Positions 1-11,674 of a stretch of 64,000 nucleotides of DNA are shown here, in pieces. The DNA comes from Plazaster borealis (lineage: Eukaryota; Echinodermata; Asteroidea; Forcipulatida; Labidiasteridae). A program made the translations under genes and the position numbers. The DNA lies in NCBI GenBank assembly GCA_021014325.1, contig CM037467.1, positions 744,001-808,000 of the forward strand, given 5' to 3'. Numbering within the stretch: the first letter of the stretch is position 1; each line of letters starts with the position of its first letter. The notes under the pieces were generated by a model. The model worked only from the letters and a program-made list of their open reading frames with translations, was not told where the DNA came from and did not search any database.

Positions 1-400
1 ATGACTTCTTTATGTTAGCCTTAGGTTAGCAGGGTGCCTGCATACCTATTCGAAATTACGACGACACCGATCTGTTCAATTCTGGGTCAATTGATGCTCA
101 CGGGTTGAGAAATGTAACCAAATTCACCCAAAGTTTGAGCTCCACAGACGATCTGTAATCGGATTAGCAAAATTAGAATCTACTCAGATGATACTTCTTC
201 CCCTTTTCTGCAAAATATGAAGATCAAAAAGTTGCCTTAATTATTACACCATATTAGTTATATTGAACATTGTTATCGAATTAATTTTGTTGCCATGTTT
301 TTTAAATATCAACGTTAATATTATGATTGTTTTCGTTAGAATGTTCATGCCATGTTTGTGTTAAAGCTAGGATTCTATTGTCTCAAAGTTGGTGAAATGA
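1..400. other. No feature recognised
   Basis: AT-rich sequence without a convincing coding frame, repeat or RNA signal. Its last 30 bases resemble positions 1026-1055, so the duplication that follows may originally have included them. Confidence 0.4.
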
Positions 401-1003
401 AAAATTAACTGAACCAAACTTTTCAATATTTTGAATGTCGCAATAATAACTGACCACGTGGTGCAATTCGAACCTTTTAGAAAATTAAAAACTGTAAAGA
501 GATTATTTCTCTGAGTAAGATTTTTTCTAGCGCATAAACTACCAAGCTCGAAAGAGAATTCAGACGTTGCGTTCAAGACATACCCATATTTTGTTTTGAA
601 ATGAGTAGGTCTAAACAGTGTGATATTACAGCATAAATTGTAAGCCATCGCTTTTGCAGATTGATAAACTGTTTTAAACAATCCTCAGTGAAAATATGAT
701 GAATGAATAATTAATTGAACCAAAACTTTTCGATATTTGGAATGTCGCAAAAACTGACCACGTTGTGCATTTCGAACATTTTAGAAAATTTAAAACTGTA
801 AAGAGATTATTTCTCTGAGTGAGATGCTTTCTAGCGCATAAACTACCAAGCTCGAAAGCGAAATAATATGTTGCGTTCCAGACACACCTACAGTTTGTTT
901 TGTAATGAGTAAGTTTAAATAGTGTCATATTACAGTTTACATTGCAAGCCATCGTTTTTGCAGATTGATAACTGCTTTAACAATCCTCAGTGAAAATATG
1001 ATA
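401..1003. repeat. Two-copy tandem duplication, about 305 bp per unit
   Basis: Unit 1 (about 401-702) and unit 2 (about 706-1003) align over their length at a shift near 305 bp. Shared landmarks are GTAAAGAGATTATTTCTCTG, GCGCATAAACTACCAAGCTC and, at each end, CAATCCTCAGTGAAAATATG. The copies have diverged by scattered substitutions and small indels, so the duplication is not recent. Each copy keeps an open frame on the minus strand (104 and 92 residues) sharing FELGSLCARK and LTQRNNLFTV. No protein family is recognised, and the unit is more likely a dispersed repeat than an exon pair. Confidence 0.8.
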
Positions 1004-2839
1004 TCTGAGGAAATCCTTTGTGGATTTAATCATTGTTTCAAAGTCTTTGAAATGCGTACATAGCTAATTCTAGAGGTCTGTGTGTTGTACGGAGTACCGT
1101 GTGCGTGTGGACACATACACTATTCAATGTAACGGCGCACAATATTGGGGTCTTAAATTCCAACACGCCCTCTGGTGGGAGAAAAACGCGCGAATAACAG
1201 TCGCAAAAAAAATGTTCCAGTTTTGTTCGAGCCAACAGGTTTAGTCACGACGAACGGTGAGCTCCGATGCGTGCCGTTGCCAACCGTGTCTTAATCACTA
1301 ACTTCCCTTTGGTTCAATACGACGCCTAATGAAGGAATGTTCATACCTTAACACGTCCTACCCGCTGGCTCAGGAACAGTCTTCGAGAGATATTGGGAGA
1401 GATTTCGGAAGCTATTGGCGACTAGGTTGAATCTGTATCGAGGGCGAGCTGGCATAAACACGGTAAGATTCGATTAGTATACCTATATCCGTGCCGTCAG
1501 TCACCGGTGATTACGATGGGGCCACCACGGCGGGCTTTTCTTTTACTGAAATGGACCGCGTAAATATCATTATAGACTTTCTTTTAAAAATGTTGACTTA
1601 CTTCACTCAAACCCTTATATGTTGATAAGTTGTAAACGCAGACAGTGGTGATTCAATAAATTAGATAAATTGTTATTGAACCAATCTTTGGCTCTGAGTT
1701 TTTCTGAAACACACACTACGATTGAAGTAGTGTTTAAATTACAAGTCTTTTTGCATAGGCCTAACCAATGGCCCTATTTAGAAAATTAGTTTCACAATGC
1801 TTTCACCTACAACATTATTGATAGTTTATTGACAGCTAGGCCTATAGCGGTGGTATTGGATAGGCTAAGGCAGGGGTTTGAGCGTTATAGAATTTCGGTT
1901 GGGATGGTGATGAGGTTGAACGAGGGACGCGTGGATGATCATTGGCTAGAATCAGTCATGTGATTATTAGTTTGTCCAATCACCTCTTAGTACAGATGTA
2001 ACTTTGTTTGTTGTCTCCATGTTGAAATGCTGAGAATCTAATTTCTTGAGTAAAGGAGTATAATGATTGATCTGGCAGCTAATGGATTCACTCCAGCACA
2101 TTAAATACAAACTCTTTGATGATTTCACGAACCTTTTCATTCCATACCTTAAGATGTTTATTTTGCGTTCTAATGATCTATATAGAGCAGAACTAAAGTT
2201 TCTCTGATCAGTATAGCGGTATTTAGATGTACCTTAATCGTTTTAACGACATAGACCGCTGTAAGCGTACATAATTATTACGGAAATGCCAATCACAACG
2301 CTGACAGCCATTCGTCCATTCCAATCACGTTTCCTTAAACATGGCAACGTGATACATTCATTATCACACTGTCCCATATAGCAATTCAGCCGTTGTATCC
2401 GTTTTACGTTTTAACAACCCCAAGACGTAGACGCTCATAGGAATGGAAAACATCAGTAAGCGCGGGAATCTTTCGCGCCATTGACCTTTTTCCTCCGCGC
2501 TTAATGTGAAAGCAATTAGGAGAGAGGAACCAAGCTTGCACCTTGCTCGGCGCAAGAAAAGGATAATGTAAACAAGAACAACGTTAAGAATTCACTGTGC
2601 GAGTTGCAGCACAAGAAATTCATAAATGCAGCCACTCTATGGAGAATTCATATTTCAGTTGTCATCTCTACGGCGACTGTTTAAGATGGTGACGTTCCCC
2701 AGATGGTTTGCAAAGATAGAGATTTGTATAATTTATTATTAAATTCCTGCGCTGGAAGTATCTTATGTTCAGATTTATTTTATTACACACCCAACAGCAC
2801 AATTAGTTCCAATAACAGAATGAATAGGAGACGATGAAG
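1004..2839. other. No gene recognised
   Basis: Single-copy-looking DNA. About 1100-1560 is less AT-rich than its surroundings but carries no clear exon. A minus-strand open frame at 2364-2555 begins only at a TTG codon and resembles nothing known to me. Confidence 0.35.
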
Positions 2840-3008
2840 AAATGTTCAGTTTTAGATGTGGGAGGAAAACCCCAATGGGGAAATCCACGCAACAGATTAG
2901 GGACTAAAAACCCAATCCACATGCAAGGCTTTGGTCTGAGGTGGGATTCGATCCGGGGTCCACAGATGTGAAAGGCATGGAAAGAAAACCACTGAGCCAA
3001 CCTGATCC
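2840..3008 (-). mobile_element. tRNA-derived SINE
   Basis: Read on the minus strand, the element starts with an RNA polymerase III promoter: box A TGGCTCAGTGG (2989-2999) and box B GGATCGAATCCC (2943-2954), 35 bp apart as in a tRNA. The body contains TGGATTGGGTTTTTAGTCCC and a second GTGGATTTCCCC block. A diverged relative lies at 36850-37003, so this is a family and not a lone pseudogene. The 3' boundary is uncertain. Such SINEs are mobilised by a partner LINE in trans; none is visible in this window. Confidence 0.75.
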
Positions 3009-5245
3009 CCCCGATGTAATGTTTTTTGTCAAGATATTTTAAAACATGTGCTGAAAATTGTTTCTATTTGGAAAACCCCCCAACATACTTCGAAGAATTA
3101 ATGAAGAAATTGCACTTGTTAAGAATGTCAGCATTCAATTTCACTTGACTCTGTCTTCTTCATTTTGCGAGATTCTTACCATGAATGTATCGACCTTTCA
3201 GAAAAAGTCTCACATGAATATGAAATCTAAAAACAGTCCCTAGAACTTTCAGATGTAATTGCCGAGACTCCCTCGATGTCCCTCTAGCTACTTGTATGTG
3301 TTTATTTTGCTAAGGTTTTTGTGTAGATTACACCTGATGCCAAACTGGGGCCCAATTGAGTGATATGGCGCTAAGAGCTTTACATGTTTGCTTAAGACGG
3401 AATGGCTTGAAGTGAGCAAATTTTATCATTCTCATCATATCCCGGTAGGTAAGTGCTGTAACGTGTGTAGTTAAAATATTGACGTTTTGGGAGTGTTGGA
3501 GAGCACCTATGAAAGCAATTGCTGATATAATTTAATCTTCTCTTGGGTGGTGACTATTTTATGAGAAAGCTTGTCTTATCATACTTGAGCTGAAACGGGG
3601 ATCTACATGAAGGACACAAGGTTCGATACACCTGATGAATCAGTTAGTCTCGAAACTAAGACAGTCGATAAAATCATGTAAATAATCTTGTTAATGTGTC
3701 GTGGCGGTTGGAAAGTGTAACGATTCGACATTTCGATCAGTCTGCTCTGATCGTCTTCAGAAGAATCGATCTATCCAAACCACAACTTGGAAGTTGGAAA
3801 AAAAAATCCCAAAACAAAAAACACAAGATCAATTATTCAGACATATTTCAAAAGTTTAATAGTAGAATTGTTACAGAGCAGTGAAAAGGAAACGCCTAGT
3901 AATTCCGCCAAGCCTCGGTTTGGTTTACAAGTATTTGTATTGGCCAGACACAAGATGGCCTCGTTGTTAAATACTCTTTAGCTGGTTCCATCTGCCGTTG
4001 TATAAAGTCACCCTGAGTCTATCTGATATATCCTGGTACCCGTGTGAGTTAATCCAATAAACAGCATTGGTCATAATACCATCAACTATCCTAAGGGAGA
4101 TTGATTTCATTGATCGATGTAAATCTAGACTGCACAACCCCTATGAAAAAATATATTACCCTCTTTGATATTGCCACGGTTTCATAGCCTTAGGAATCTA
4201 AACCACCAACTCTTTAATAACGGCTGTGGAAATCCAACGTCTGTCCGTTGCTCAAACGCCTCGATTGGGCATAGTCTGCTATTGTCAGTAGACTTATCGA
4301 AATCTGTAAAGGCTCAAGTTTCCTTTCAGATTTTCTAAATTTGTACCTGTATTCCCAAGAAATTATATGGTATTTAGAAAGAAAACAAAAATCCACACAC
4401 GACGTAAAGCAAATACTGAGCGCGTGAAGGAATTATTGTGTTTACGGATAAAGTAAATCAGACATGGTTTTTTAAGCACTCTTTGAAAAAATCACAACGA
4501 AAATGATTGTTTATTATGTTTTTGTGATAATAAATTGTAGTCGTATTTAGTAATGCCGACTAAATTAAACGAAATTCTCCTGGGACCAGGATGAGTCTAG
4601 CACCTTTTCTCATTTATGAACACCACCTCGGAGTTCAGTTTTAATAACTTGGTGTATTGATTATAATGTTCTTGAATTAAAATAAGTTACATATTTCTAC
4701 ATACAATATTACACAAATCCACAGGAATTCATCAAAAAATTAAGAGAATATTTTATTTGTTCCTGAGAGTTCACATGTGGTCGTCATCAGCACAAACTGC
4801 GTCCGGTAATATTGATTGTCACTTTAAATCAAATAAAAGAGCTAAATAATGCAGAGCGAAATAATGCAGACCATTATTCCAAACGAAAAGACTCTTTGGT
4901 AAAAATTCATGAGGTGATTAATCATCAGATTGAGTCTACATTGTGTATGAATGTTTTATTTAGATTTGTTTTTTAAACACTTATGACAAAACAGCATTAT
5001 GACAATCTCCTTTGTACGTCCTCGAAAAGGATATCCATCAAATCCATAATACACGGATAAGCACTGCCACTGGGTTATGAAAGTCAATTTAACTTGTGGC
5101 TCAAACAGAGACAAATGGGTAACTGTTATTAAAAGACAGATGTTGTTTATAGGCTATTTTTCTTCGGCAACTATGATAATATTACTGTCATAACAACGTA
5201 AAGCAAGAATAAGATCAATACGGGGGACAGCTGTCAACACCATCG
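3009..5245. other. No gene recognised
   Basis: AT-rich single-copy-looking DNA. The only structured element seen is the hairpin at 3734-3760, listed separately. Short open frames here have no recognisable similarity and no splice context. Confidence 0.35.
3731..3760 (-). other. Hairpin with hammerhead-like core, possible retroelement remnant
   Basis: Perfect 7-bp stem CGATCAG (3734-3740) and CTGATCG (3747-3753) around a six-base loop. On the minus strand the order is CTGAAGA, stem, then GAAA, which resembles the conserved core of a hammerhead ribozyme, except that one extra base sits between the CTGAAGA box and the stem if GAAA is kept unpaired. Similar motifs occur at the ends of Penelope-like retroelements. 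No reverse transcriptase is present nearby. A related arrangement is at 45789-45816. Confidence 0.35.
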
Positions 5246-5338
5246 TCAAAAAAGAAAAAAAAAAAAGAAAACAGAATCAACACAACAACAAAAACGAAAA
5301 CAACATCAGCAGCGACAACAGCAATAACAACAACATCC
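5246..5338. repeat. A-rich / CAA-rich low-complexity tract
   Basis: A purine run AAAAAAGAAAAAAAAAAAAG is followed by imperfect ACAACAACA repeats with interspersed CAG and CGACAA. Confidence 0.8.
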
Positions 5339-5363
5339 GCATATTATGGACTTGATAGATCCT

Positions 5364-5740
5364 TTAAAGGCACTGTACACGTTTGGTAATTACTCAATAT
5401 ATATATATTAGCATAAAAACTGACTTGGTAACGAGCAACAGAGAGCTGTTGATAGTATAAAACATTGTGAGAAACTACTCCCTCTGAAGTAACGTAGTTT
5501 TTGAGAAGGAGGTAGTTTCTCACTAAAATAATAAAAGACTTCTTGCAAGAAGCCTCAATTCCTATCTGAAAGCACACAAATTTGTGCAACAAGGGTGTTG
5601 TTTCTTTCATCATTTTCTTGCAACTTCGATGACCAATTGAGCCAAAATTTTAACAGGCTTGTTATTTTATGCATATGTTGGGATACACCAAGTGAGAACA
5701 CTGGTCTTTGACAATTACCAAACGTGTCTAGTGCCTTTAA
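5364..5740 (+). mobile_element. TTAA miniature transposon, type A
   Basis: Non-autonomous DNA element of 377 bp flanked by TTAA on both sides (5364-5367 and 5737-5740). Terminal inverted repeats begin AGGCACTGTACACGTTTGG on the left and AGGCACTAGACACGTTTGG on the right, read inward. The centre keeps 14 bp (5539-5552, CTTCTTGCAAGAAG) of the type A palindrome. It also contains TTTTATGCATATGTTGGGAT, shared by all type A copies. It has no coding capacity. A TTAA target is typical of piggyBac-class transposases, so cross-mobilisation by such an enzyme is inferred. Confidence 0.9.
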
Positions 5741-6707
5741 AACACGAATTTTCGATAAGCTCCCGTTCAAACCCAAATGTACGCCCAAAGCCACAGTTTC
5801 ATATCAATTACGTCCTTTAATGGTTCTAAATAATGTCGGCAATTATTGACACTGACTTAACTGGTTGGCTTATTAGCTGTATATGTCCGACTTAATAATA
5901 ACAATCTGAACGCCCGTGGGCAATATTTGTTAACAAATACTTAGCACGGATTATTTATGCAACATTTAATTGTTAAGGACACACAGGAATCTCAACTAAT
6001 AGATTAATTCCACAGCCGGTAATTGTTTACTATAATTAAGGCTTAATTTCGTAAAAGGAATTCATTTATGTAGTTTGATAACGTCAGTTCGCTTGCGTAC
6101 CAATGCCCTGTTAAAAGTAAGGCTTATGAACGATTATTCATGAACTACCGGTACACGTCCAAAAAACACACCAGCGTTTTGCCAAGTACAAAAAACAACT
6201 CTTGATTGTAACAAAACACACACAAGGTGGTTGCTATGATAACCTCGTCTTACAACTTTTTATTTAGAAACCAATTTGAAAGCCCTCTCTGACCTTTTCA
6301 ACTTATTTGGGCAAATTTCTTTGAGCAAAGTAGGTCTCAAAATGGAGGTGCTGAAGCAGTTTGCTTGATGATGCATGTAATGTTACAAATTAATCCGTAC
6401 GTGTGGTTGTAATAACATTTTCATAGGGTAAGTTCTACGGCGTGTATTATCAGTGCTCTCAGCAATTTCAGCCTCTTGATCCTGAGGTGTTCATAAGTGG
6501 TAAGCATATTGTTTTTTATAGGACAAATTATCTTTAGTTATGTTAAAACATTCCTGTATTTGACAGGTCTATGCAGGCTGCAGTGCTTAGCACCAGGGAG
6601 GAATTGTATCGGATTCTTTGACATAGGAGCCAATTTGAAAGAGTCTATAGTTCTTGTACACTAATGTAAACCGAGTCTAGAAGTTCAACGTAAACTTGGA
6701 AGGCGAT
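5741..6707. other. No gene recognised
   Basis: Unique-looking spacer between two TTAA elements; nothing identifiable on either strand. Confidence 0.35.
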
Positions 6708-7108
6708 TTAAAGGGGTTGTATACGTTTGGTAATTGGAAACTACCGTTTGTTTCAATCCTATATAGTTGTAGGCCTATACCATAAAACTAACCTGTGAAA
6801 ATTTCATTTCAAAAGGTGGGAGCGTTTTTGAGATATTGCCGAAAATCTGGAGCGGTTTTAGTCTACGCAGGAAGAATAATCTGCAATTGCAATACACCAT
6901 CTGAGAGTCGTTACTGCAGTTAATAACGCTTCTCAGATTCAAATTTGGGGGGATACAAAGTGATAACCTTTTCCATTACTGCAGTACTTCGAAGTGAAAA
7001 GTTTCTCAAAATGCATTATACTATCCAAATCTGCTGTACTTCCTACCAAGTATAGTTCTGATTGCAATTAATTTTCAGAGTCATTACCAAACGTATACAG
7101 ACCCTTAA
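6708..7108 (+). mobile_element. TTAA miniature transposon, type B
   Basis: TTAA at both ends (6708-6711, 7105-7108). The left end reads TTAAAGGGGTTGTATACG and the right end, inverted, TTAAGGGTCTGTATACG. This is the longest type B copy (401 bp) and keeps the central imperfect palindrome around CTGCAG (about 6899-6943, arms TCTGAGA and TCTCAGA). The type B landmark AGGTGGGAGCGTTTTTGAGA is present. Confidence 0.88.
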
Positions 7109-7454
7109 TCTAGTAATGATTTTATGTATCTCCGACAAATTCTTAAGCTATGTCTTAGTTGTTTAAAAGGTTTAAATTGATGAAACCCTGGATATAACTC
7201 ACTGCGATATTATGGAAATAAATCCCATCGGAGTTGTTGGGGTCAACACACACCACGCCACCCCAGCAGAACCGACTAATGGTTTGATAAAAAGCTTTTT
7301 AAATATAAAAAAAGTTAATTCGCTGTACATTCTTCCTCTCTGACATGTTCAAGTACTTTCTCTAAACACAATCCTCTCCTTAAATTTGAAGTATTTCAAG
7401 CCAAACTTGACCTGTTGTGGCGCGAAATTAAACAATCACGACACAAGACGTTCG
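7109..7454. other. No feature recognised
   Basis: Spacer between a type B and a type A element; nothing identifiable. Confidence 0.35.
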
Positions 7455-7824
7455 TTAAAGGTATCGTATACGTTTGGTAATGACTCAAAACAAATATTAG
7501 CATAACAACTTACTTGGTAACAAGCAACGGAGAGCTGTTGATAGTATAAAATATTGTAAGAAACGACTCCCTCTGAAGTAACGTAGTTTTTGAGAAAGAG
7601 GTAATTTCTCACTAAAATAATAAAAACTGCAAGAAGTTTTGATTCCTATCTGAAAGCACACAAATTTGTACAACAAGGGTGTTTTTTCTTTCATCATTTT
7701 CTTGCAACTTCGATGACCAATTGAGCCCAAATTTCTACAGGCTTGTTATTTTATGCATATGTTGGGATACACCAAGTGAGAACACTGGTCTTTGACAATT
7801 TCCAAACGTGTTCAGTGCCTTTAA
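7455..7824 (+). mobile_element. TTAA miniature transposon, type A
   Basis: TTAA-flanked copy of 370 bp, left end AGGTATCGTATACGTTTGG, right end inverted AGGCACTGAACACGTTTGG. The central palindrome is damaged: the left arm lacks three bases compared with the intact copies at 36428 and 39435, which would weaken the hairpin. Confidence 0.9.
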
Positions 7825-7879
7825 ACAAACCAGTCAGACTGTGTTGAACTTTAGACACAGCATTGCTACATTATAAATA

Positions 7880-8089
7880 CTCCCGGTCAGAATCGACCTG
7901 GATTCCGGGTCCAATTCCTGACCCATTTCATTGGTCAGTATGACCTGGAACTTATATCAACATGACACAGAAATGGGTCAAACTAACGCCGAATTCGAGT
8001 TAAAATCCAATTTTATAGCAGTTTCAAGGTGCGGAAATGGGTCATGCCCCTGGGTCGAGCCGGAATCCGGATCAATTCTGACTGGGGAG
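7880..8089. mobile_element. Foldback-type element with GGTCAGAAT inverted repeats
   Basis: About 210 bp with imperfect inverted ends: left CTCCCGGTCAGAATCGACC... and right, inverted, CTCCCCAGTCAGAATTGATC, followed on both sides by GGATTCCGG and then GACCCATTTC. A clear target duplication is not visible. The open frame that crosses it (7931-8194) is a by-product of the repeat. Confidence 0.65.
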
Positions 8090-8168
8090 GTTTTAGAATG
8101 TATACCTTTTTCCCATTTCCGAATTTTGTTTTTTCCTCTGATGCATTTCACCAAAACCTCTAATACGG

Positions 8169-8527
8169 TTAAAGGCCCTGTACACTATTGGTAAGATCGA
8201 AAAACACAAATGTTCACAGATTCACACACAACTTACATGATTTAAAGTAAGTAATGGTTGAATGGGTTCCTTAAAATATTTCTGCCTAAAATACTATCGT
8301 TTCTGAGAAATGAGTAAAAAGTAAAACAATAGTTTTTATCACGCGCGATATTTTGGAAAACCCCCCCAGAAAACAGATAAGGTCTCTTTTCACTATTTTC
8401 TCGTGATCTCGATGACGAATTGTATGAGCTCAAACTTTCACAGGTTTGTTTGTTCATGCATATGTTGAATCACAAAAAATGTGGACACTGAATTTGAGCT
8501 GTTACCAAAAGTGTACAATACCTTTGA
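8169..8527 (+). mobile_element. TTAA miniature transposon, type C
   Basis: The left end TTAAAGGCCCTGTACACTATT (one contiguous terminus) is intact, while the right TTAA has mutated to TTGA (8524-8527). Inverted ends converge on GGTAA. The centre carries TATCACGCGCGATA, a near-palindrome typical of type C. The right half, CTCGATGACGAATTG to CATGCATATGTTG, is shared with type A. Confidence 0.87.
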
Positions 8528-10094
8528 ACACGGAGAACAAGACGAAGACTTTTAAGTACCATTTGATACAGGTCTATACAAGAAAACGTTACCTACGAAT
8601 TTTGAAGCTTCACTCAAGTCTCAAGTCTTGTATAGTTTATCGCGTGTTGGGAAACATCGTCAGAGTGTCTGTCAATAAGTGATGTGATACGTCAAAACTT
8701 CCACAACTTATTCCGCCATACTCTTCTCTTTCAAATATTCAACACTTATAATTTTAAAGTGCATTGTCCTACTTCTAAATGTGCAAGATTTTGAGGTTTC
8801 TTCCGATGCTAAACGATCTCTTTGCAGACCCGGTTAAGGTCTATTTCAGACGAAATCCTTGCTCATCGTCAGTATTTACTTTCTTCTCAACCGTTGTCTT
8901 GCTCAAGTTTCTCGCGTGGACCTGTAGCCTATACAGTAACAACGGTACAGTGTCTGAGCCGGTGCTCTCCGGAACGGGGAAAATATAGAGCGGGGAACAG
9001 CCCACGTCGACCCTGCTGGAAGTCAAGTGCTGCGGGGCATGTTTTCATGCTTGCCAGCGGTGGCATTTTGTGCAAATTGAACAGCAATACATGTCGTACT
9101 TGAGCGCCACTAATGTGCACACAAGTGCCACTCCATTTGGCGCCAGAAAATGGCGAATGGGACGGTGTCCCAACCCTGCCTTGATCGTCTGTCCGTGTAT
9201 GGTTACGTATCAAGAAGATTGATTGTAGAAAATTATGAAGTCAACTATGCATCATAAGCCGTTACAAATTTACCATAAATTACACTTTCAAACAGTTGCA
9301 CAATTAGCGTGAGCAGATTAATCATTCTGGCTTATCTTCTGCACTCATTGCTCCGCCTCAGTAGAGTTTACGGTACGCAGGGAAAGATAAAGATTCAATC
9401 GTTCATGTTTATAGATTCGTTTTAGGGGAAGGCATTAAGGTTCCTTCAACTAATTCAAACAAGTCTGAAAAGGATTAGATATTGTCGTAGTGCCGCCATT
9501 TTTAGTTCATATTAAAGTCATTGTAACCAAACTGAGGCTTGTATGGACAAAGTCTGGCCCCTATATCTAGACTGAGTAGTCATGCATTCTATGCATACAG
9601 GGTACTAGATGAAGATATTGCAGCGCGGCGATAAATCTATACAGACACAACTTCTGCATCTTTGATAACTTTGTTATTACACTCAATGTGCCGTATTGTA
9701 CGATAGCAATATTGGTGCGACTCCCTGCCTTTCAGTGTATTGATAACGCCGTTAATCTAAAAAGAGGACAGGCTATTGTTGTTTGGTTGTTGCACGTATT
9801 TCAATGGTAAAACATTTCCATAAAGGTCAACTTACTAACGCCTATCTCTTCCCCCTGCTGCTCCTACCCATCACAATTAACATGACGCCCATTTAATGAC
9901 AAATGCCCCAGAGACAAATCTTACCTCAAATGGTAGATATTCGGCAATTTAATTTGAATGACGATAAGAAAATCGCCTCAAGGTGTACGAGATAAACACG
10001 ACTGGCGTCTTTCATTCCGTGACTTGATAAACAGAAAGCTGAAAAATAACGAGGAAGACCCCAAAGTTTAGATGCATCTTGATTATGTACATTT
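8528..10094. other. Unassigned; less AT-rich segment at 8760-9215
   Basis: Several overlapping open frames occur on both strands at 8779-9213, where base composition is more balanced, and an acceptor-like CTCTTTGCAG ends at 8827. No frame is clearly favoured and no family is recognised, so no gene is called. The rest shows nothing. Confidence 0.3.
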
Positions 10095-10439
10095 TTAAAG
10101 GCCCTGTACACTATTGGTAAGATCGAAAAACACAAATGTTCACAGATTCACACACAACTTACACGATTTAAAGTAAGTAATGGTTGAAAGGGTTCCTTAA
10201 AATATTTCTGCCTAAAATGATATCGTTTCTGAGAAATTAGTAAAACAATAGTTTTTATCACGCGCGATATTTTGAAAAAACAGAAAACACATAAGGTCTC
10301 TTTTCACTATTTTCTCGTGATCTCGATGACCAATTGAGCTCAAACTTTCACAGGTTTGTTTGTTCATGCATATGTTGAAAATCACACAAAATGTGGACAC
10401 TGATTTTGAGCTGTTACCAAAAGTGTACAATACCTTTAA
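10095..10439 (+). mobile_element. TTAA miniature transposon, type C
   Basis: 345-bp copy with TTAA at 10095-10098 and 10436-10439, left end AGGCCCTGTACACTATTGG, right end inverted AGGTATTGTACACTTTTGG. The central near-palindrome TATCACGCGCGATA is at about 10257-10270. It is shorter than the 8169 copy because the C-run region and several bases are missing. Confidence 0.9.
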
Positions 10440-11444
10440 GCAACGGCCATATTAAATTTCTTTGCTTGTATATTAATATGTATCATAATGAGGTTGAAAT
10501 AATGTACAGACTGGTGCTCGCCGTTACGTCATAGAATCCTCTCGGATACATAACTCAGTATTGTTTTCAAATGTTTAAAGTCAAGCTCCCATACTTTTGC
10601 ATTTTTTTTAAACGAGGATGTAGCTTTGTTTTTTAAAAGATATGAGTACTGTTTTACCATCCCATCTCGCATTCATCTATTTCATCGTCTGCTGATAACT
10701 TATTATCTGTGGTTATTCAAATTGACCACAACGGTCATTTTAATTACATTTCTACTTTCCTAACCTAGTTTCTTATCATCAATGCCTTGGGGGTATACTG
10801 ACTGACATTATAGTCTCACTCAAAGCATCCCCACTTAGGCCACACGTCCCAATTTATTATTTCAGACGGTCACTAGTTGGTCATTTTTCTTCAAACCTTC
10901 CTTTCTGGTAATGTGTTCTTCCCTTTGTCTAACCGTAGTGGCTGGCCCCTACTCACCCAAGTGGACCTCTGAGTGACGCTCATACCGTGTAAGGAATTGG
11001 TAAGTACACATCTCGTATCAGGAGCTTATTCTTATTCTAGCGGTCAAGCTTTAAAGCTTAGGGTGGTAGGTCTGTGATGCCTGACTGAGACTGGTTCATG
11101 CCTGACGTCCGTAAGAGCTGCTCAAATCTCTGGAGTGTTCTCGTCGTAAAAATAAATTCTCTTAGAGGCAAGTCGGAAACAGGCTCGTGTCTACTGTTAG
11201 CGCCGTACCACTGTAATTGTCGTAAAAGCTTCGGCCCACAGCCAATTTAAAAATGTTTGCTATGTTCACATTGTTGAGGTTATTTGGAGAGTAAATAAAT
11301 AGGCCCACCGTACTAATTTTTATAAAGTACCTTTAGGCGATTTCTCATCATATTTCTTAGCTTGAATGTTGTGTATATTTAAAACAAAAATAATCGCGAA
11401 CAGTATTTCTAAAACAACAATGTCGTCTCACGTTAACAGCTCCC
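10440..11444. other. No gene recognised
   Basis: A donor-like GGTAAGTAC at about 10999 follows a short less AT-rich block, but all three forward frames of that block contain stops, so no exon is called. Confidence 0.35.
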
Positions 11445-11674
11445 ACACTGCACAAACCGGGATGTTTAAATTGACACCATGGGTGTTGTCACATATAAAT
11501 ACCCCGCAGAAATCAAAATTTACACCAAAGGGTGTTACAACAACACTAATTTATGCAAAAACAATTACTTTGGTGTTACTTTAACACCCTAAGATGTTAA
11601 TTTTTATTCTCTCTTCGGTATCTATATGTCACAACACCCACGGTGTCAATTTTAACACCACAGTTTGTGCAGCG
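11445..11674. mobile_element. Long-TIR miniature element rich in GGTGTTA / TAACACC
   Basis: About 230 bp with imperfect inverted repeats of roughly 65 bp each. The left arm starts CACTGCACAAAC and the right arm, inverted, CGCTGCACAAAC; both continue into AAATTGACACC and GGGTGTTGT and reach a TATAAATACC/TATAGATACC block. The middle holds further GGTGTTAC and TAACACCC units that can pair. It has no coding capacity and the target duplication is unclear. Confidence 0.75.

Noticed and set aside
5344..5794. Protein frames across the type A elements (also 7497-7730, 36482-36706, 39416-39691)
   Set aside because: They are similar to one another only because the elements are copies; they are interrupted differently in each copy and have no function assigned.
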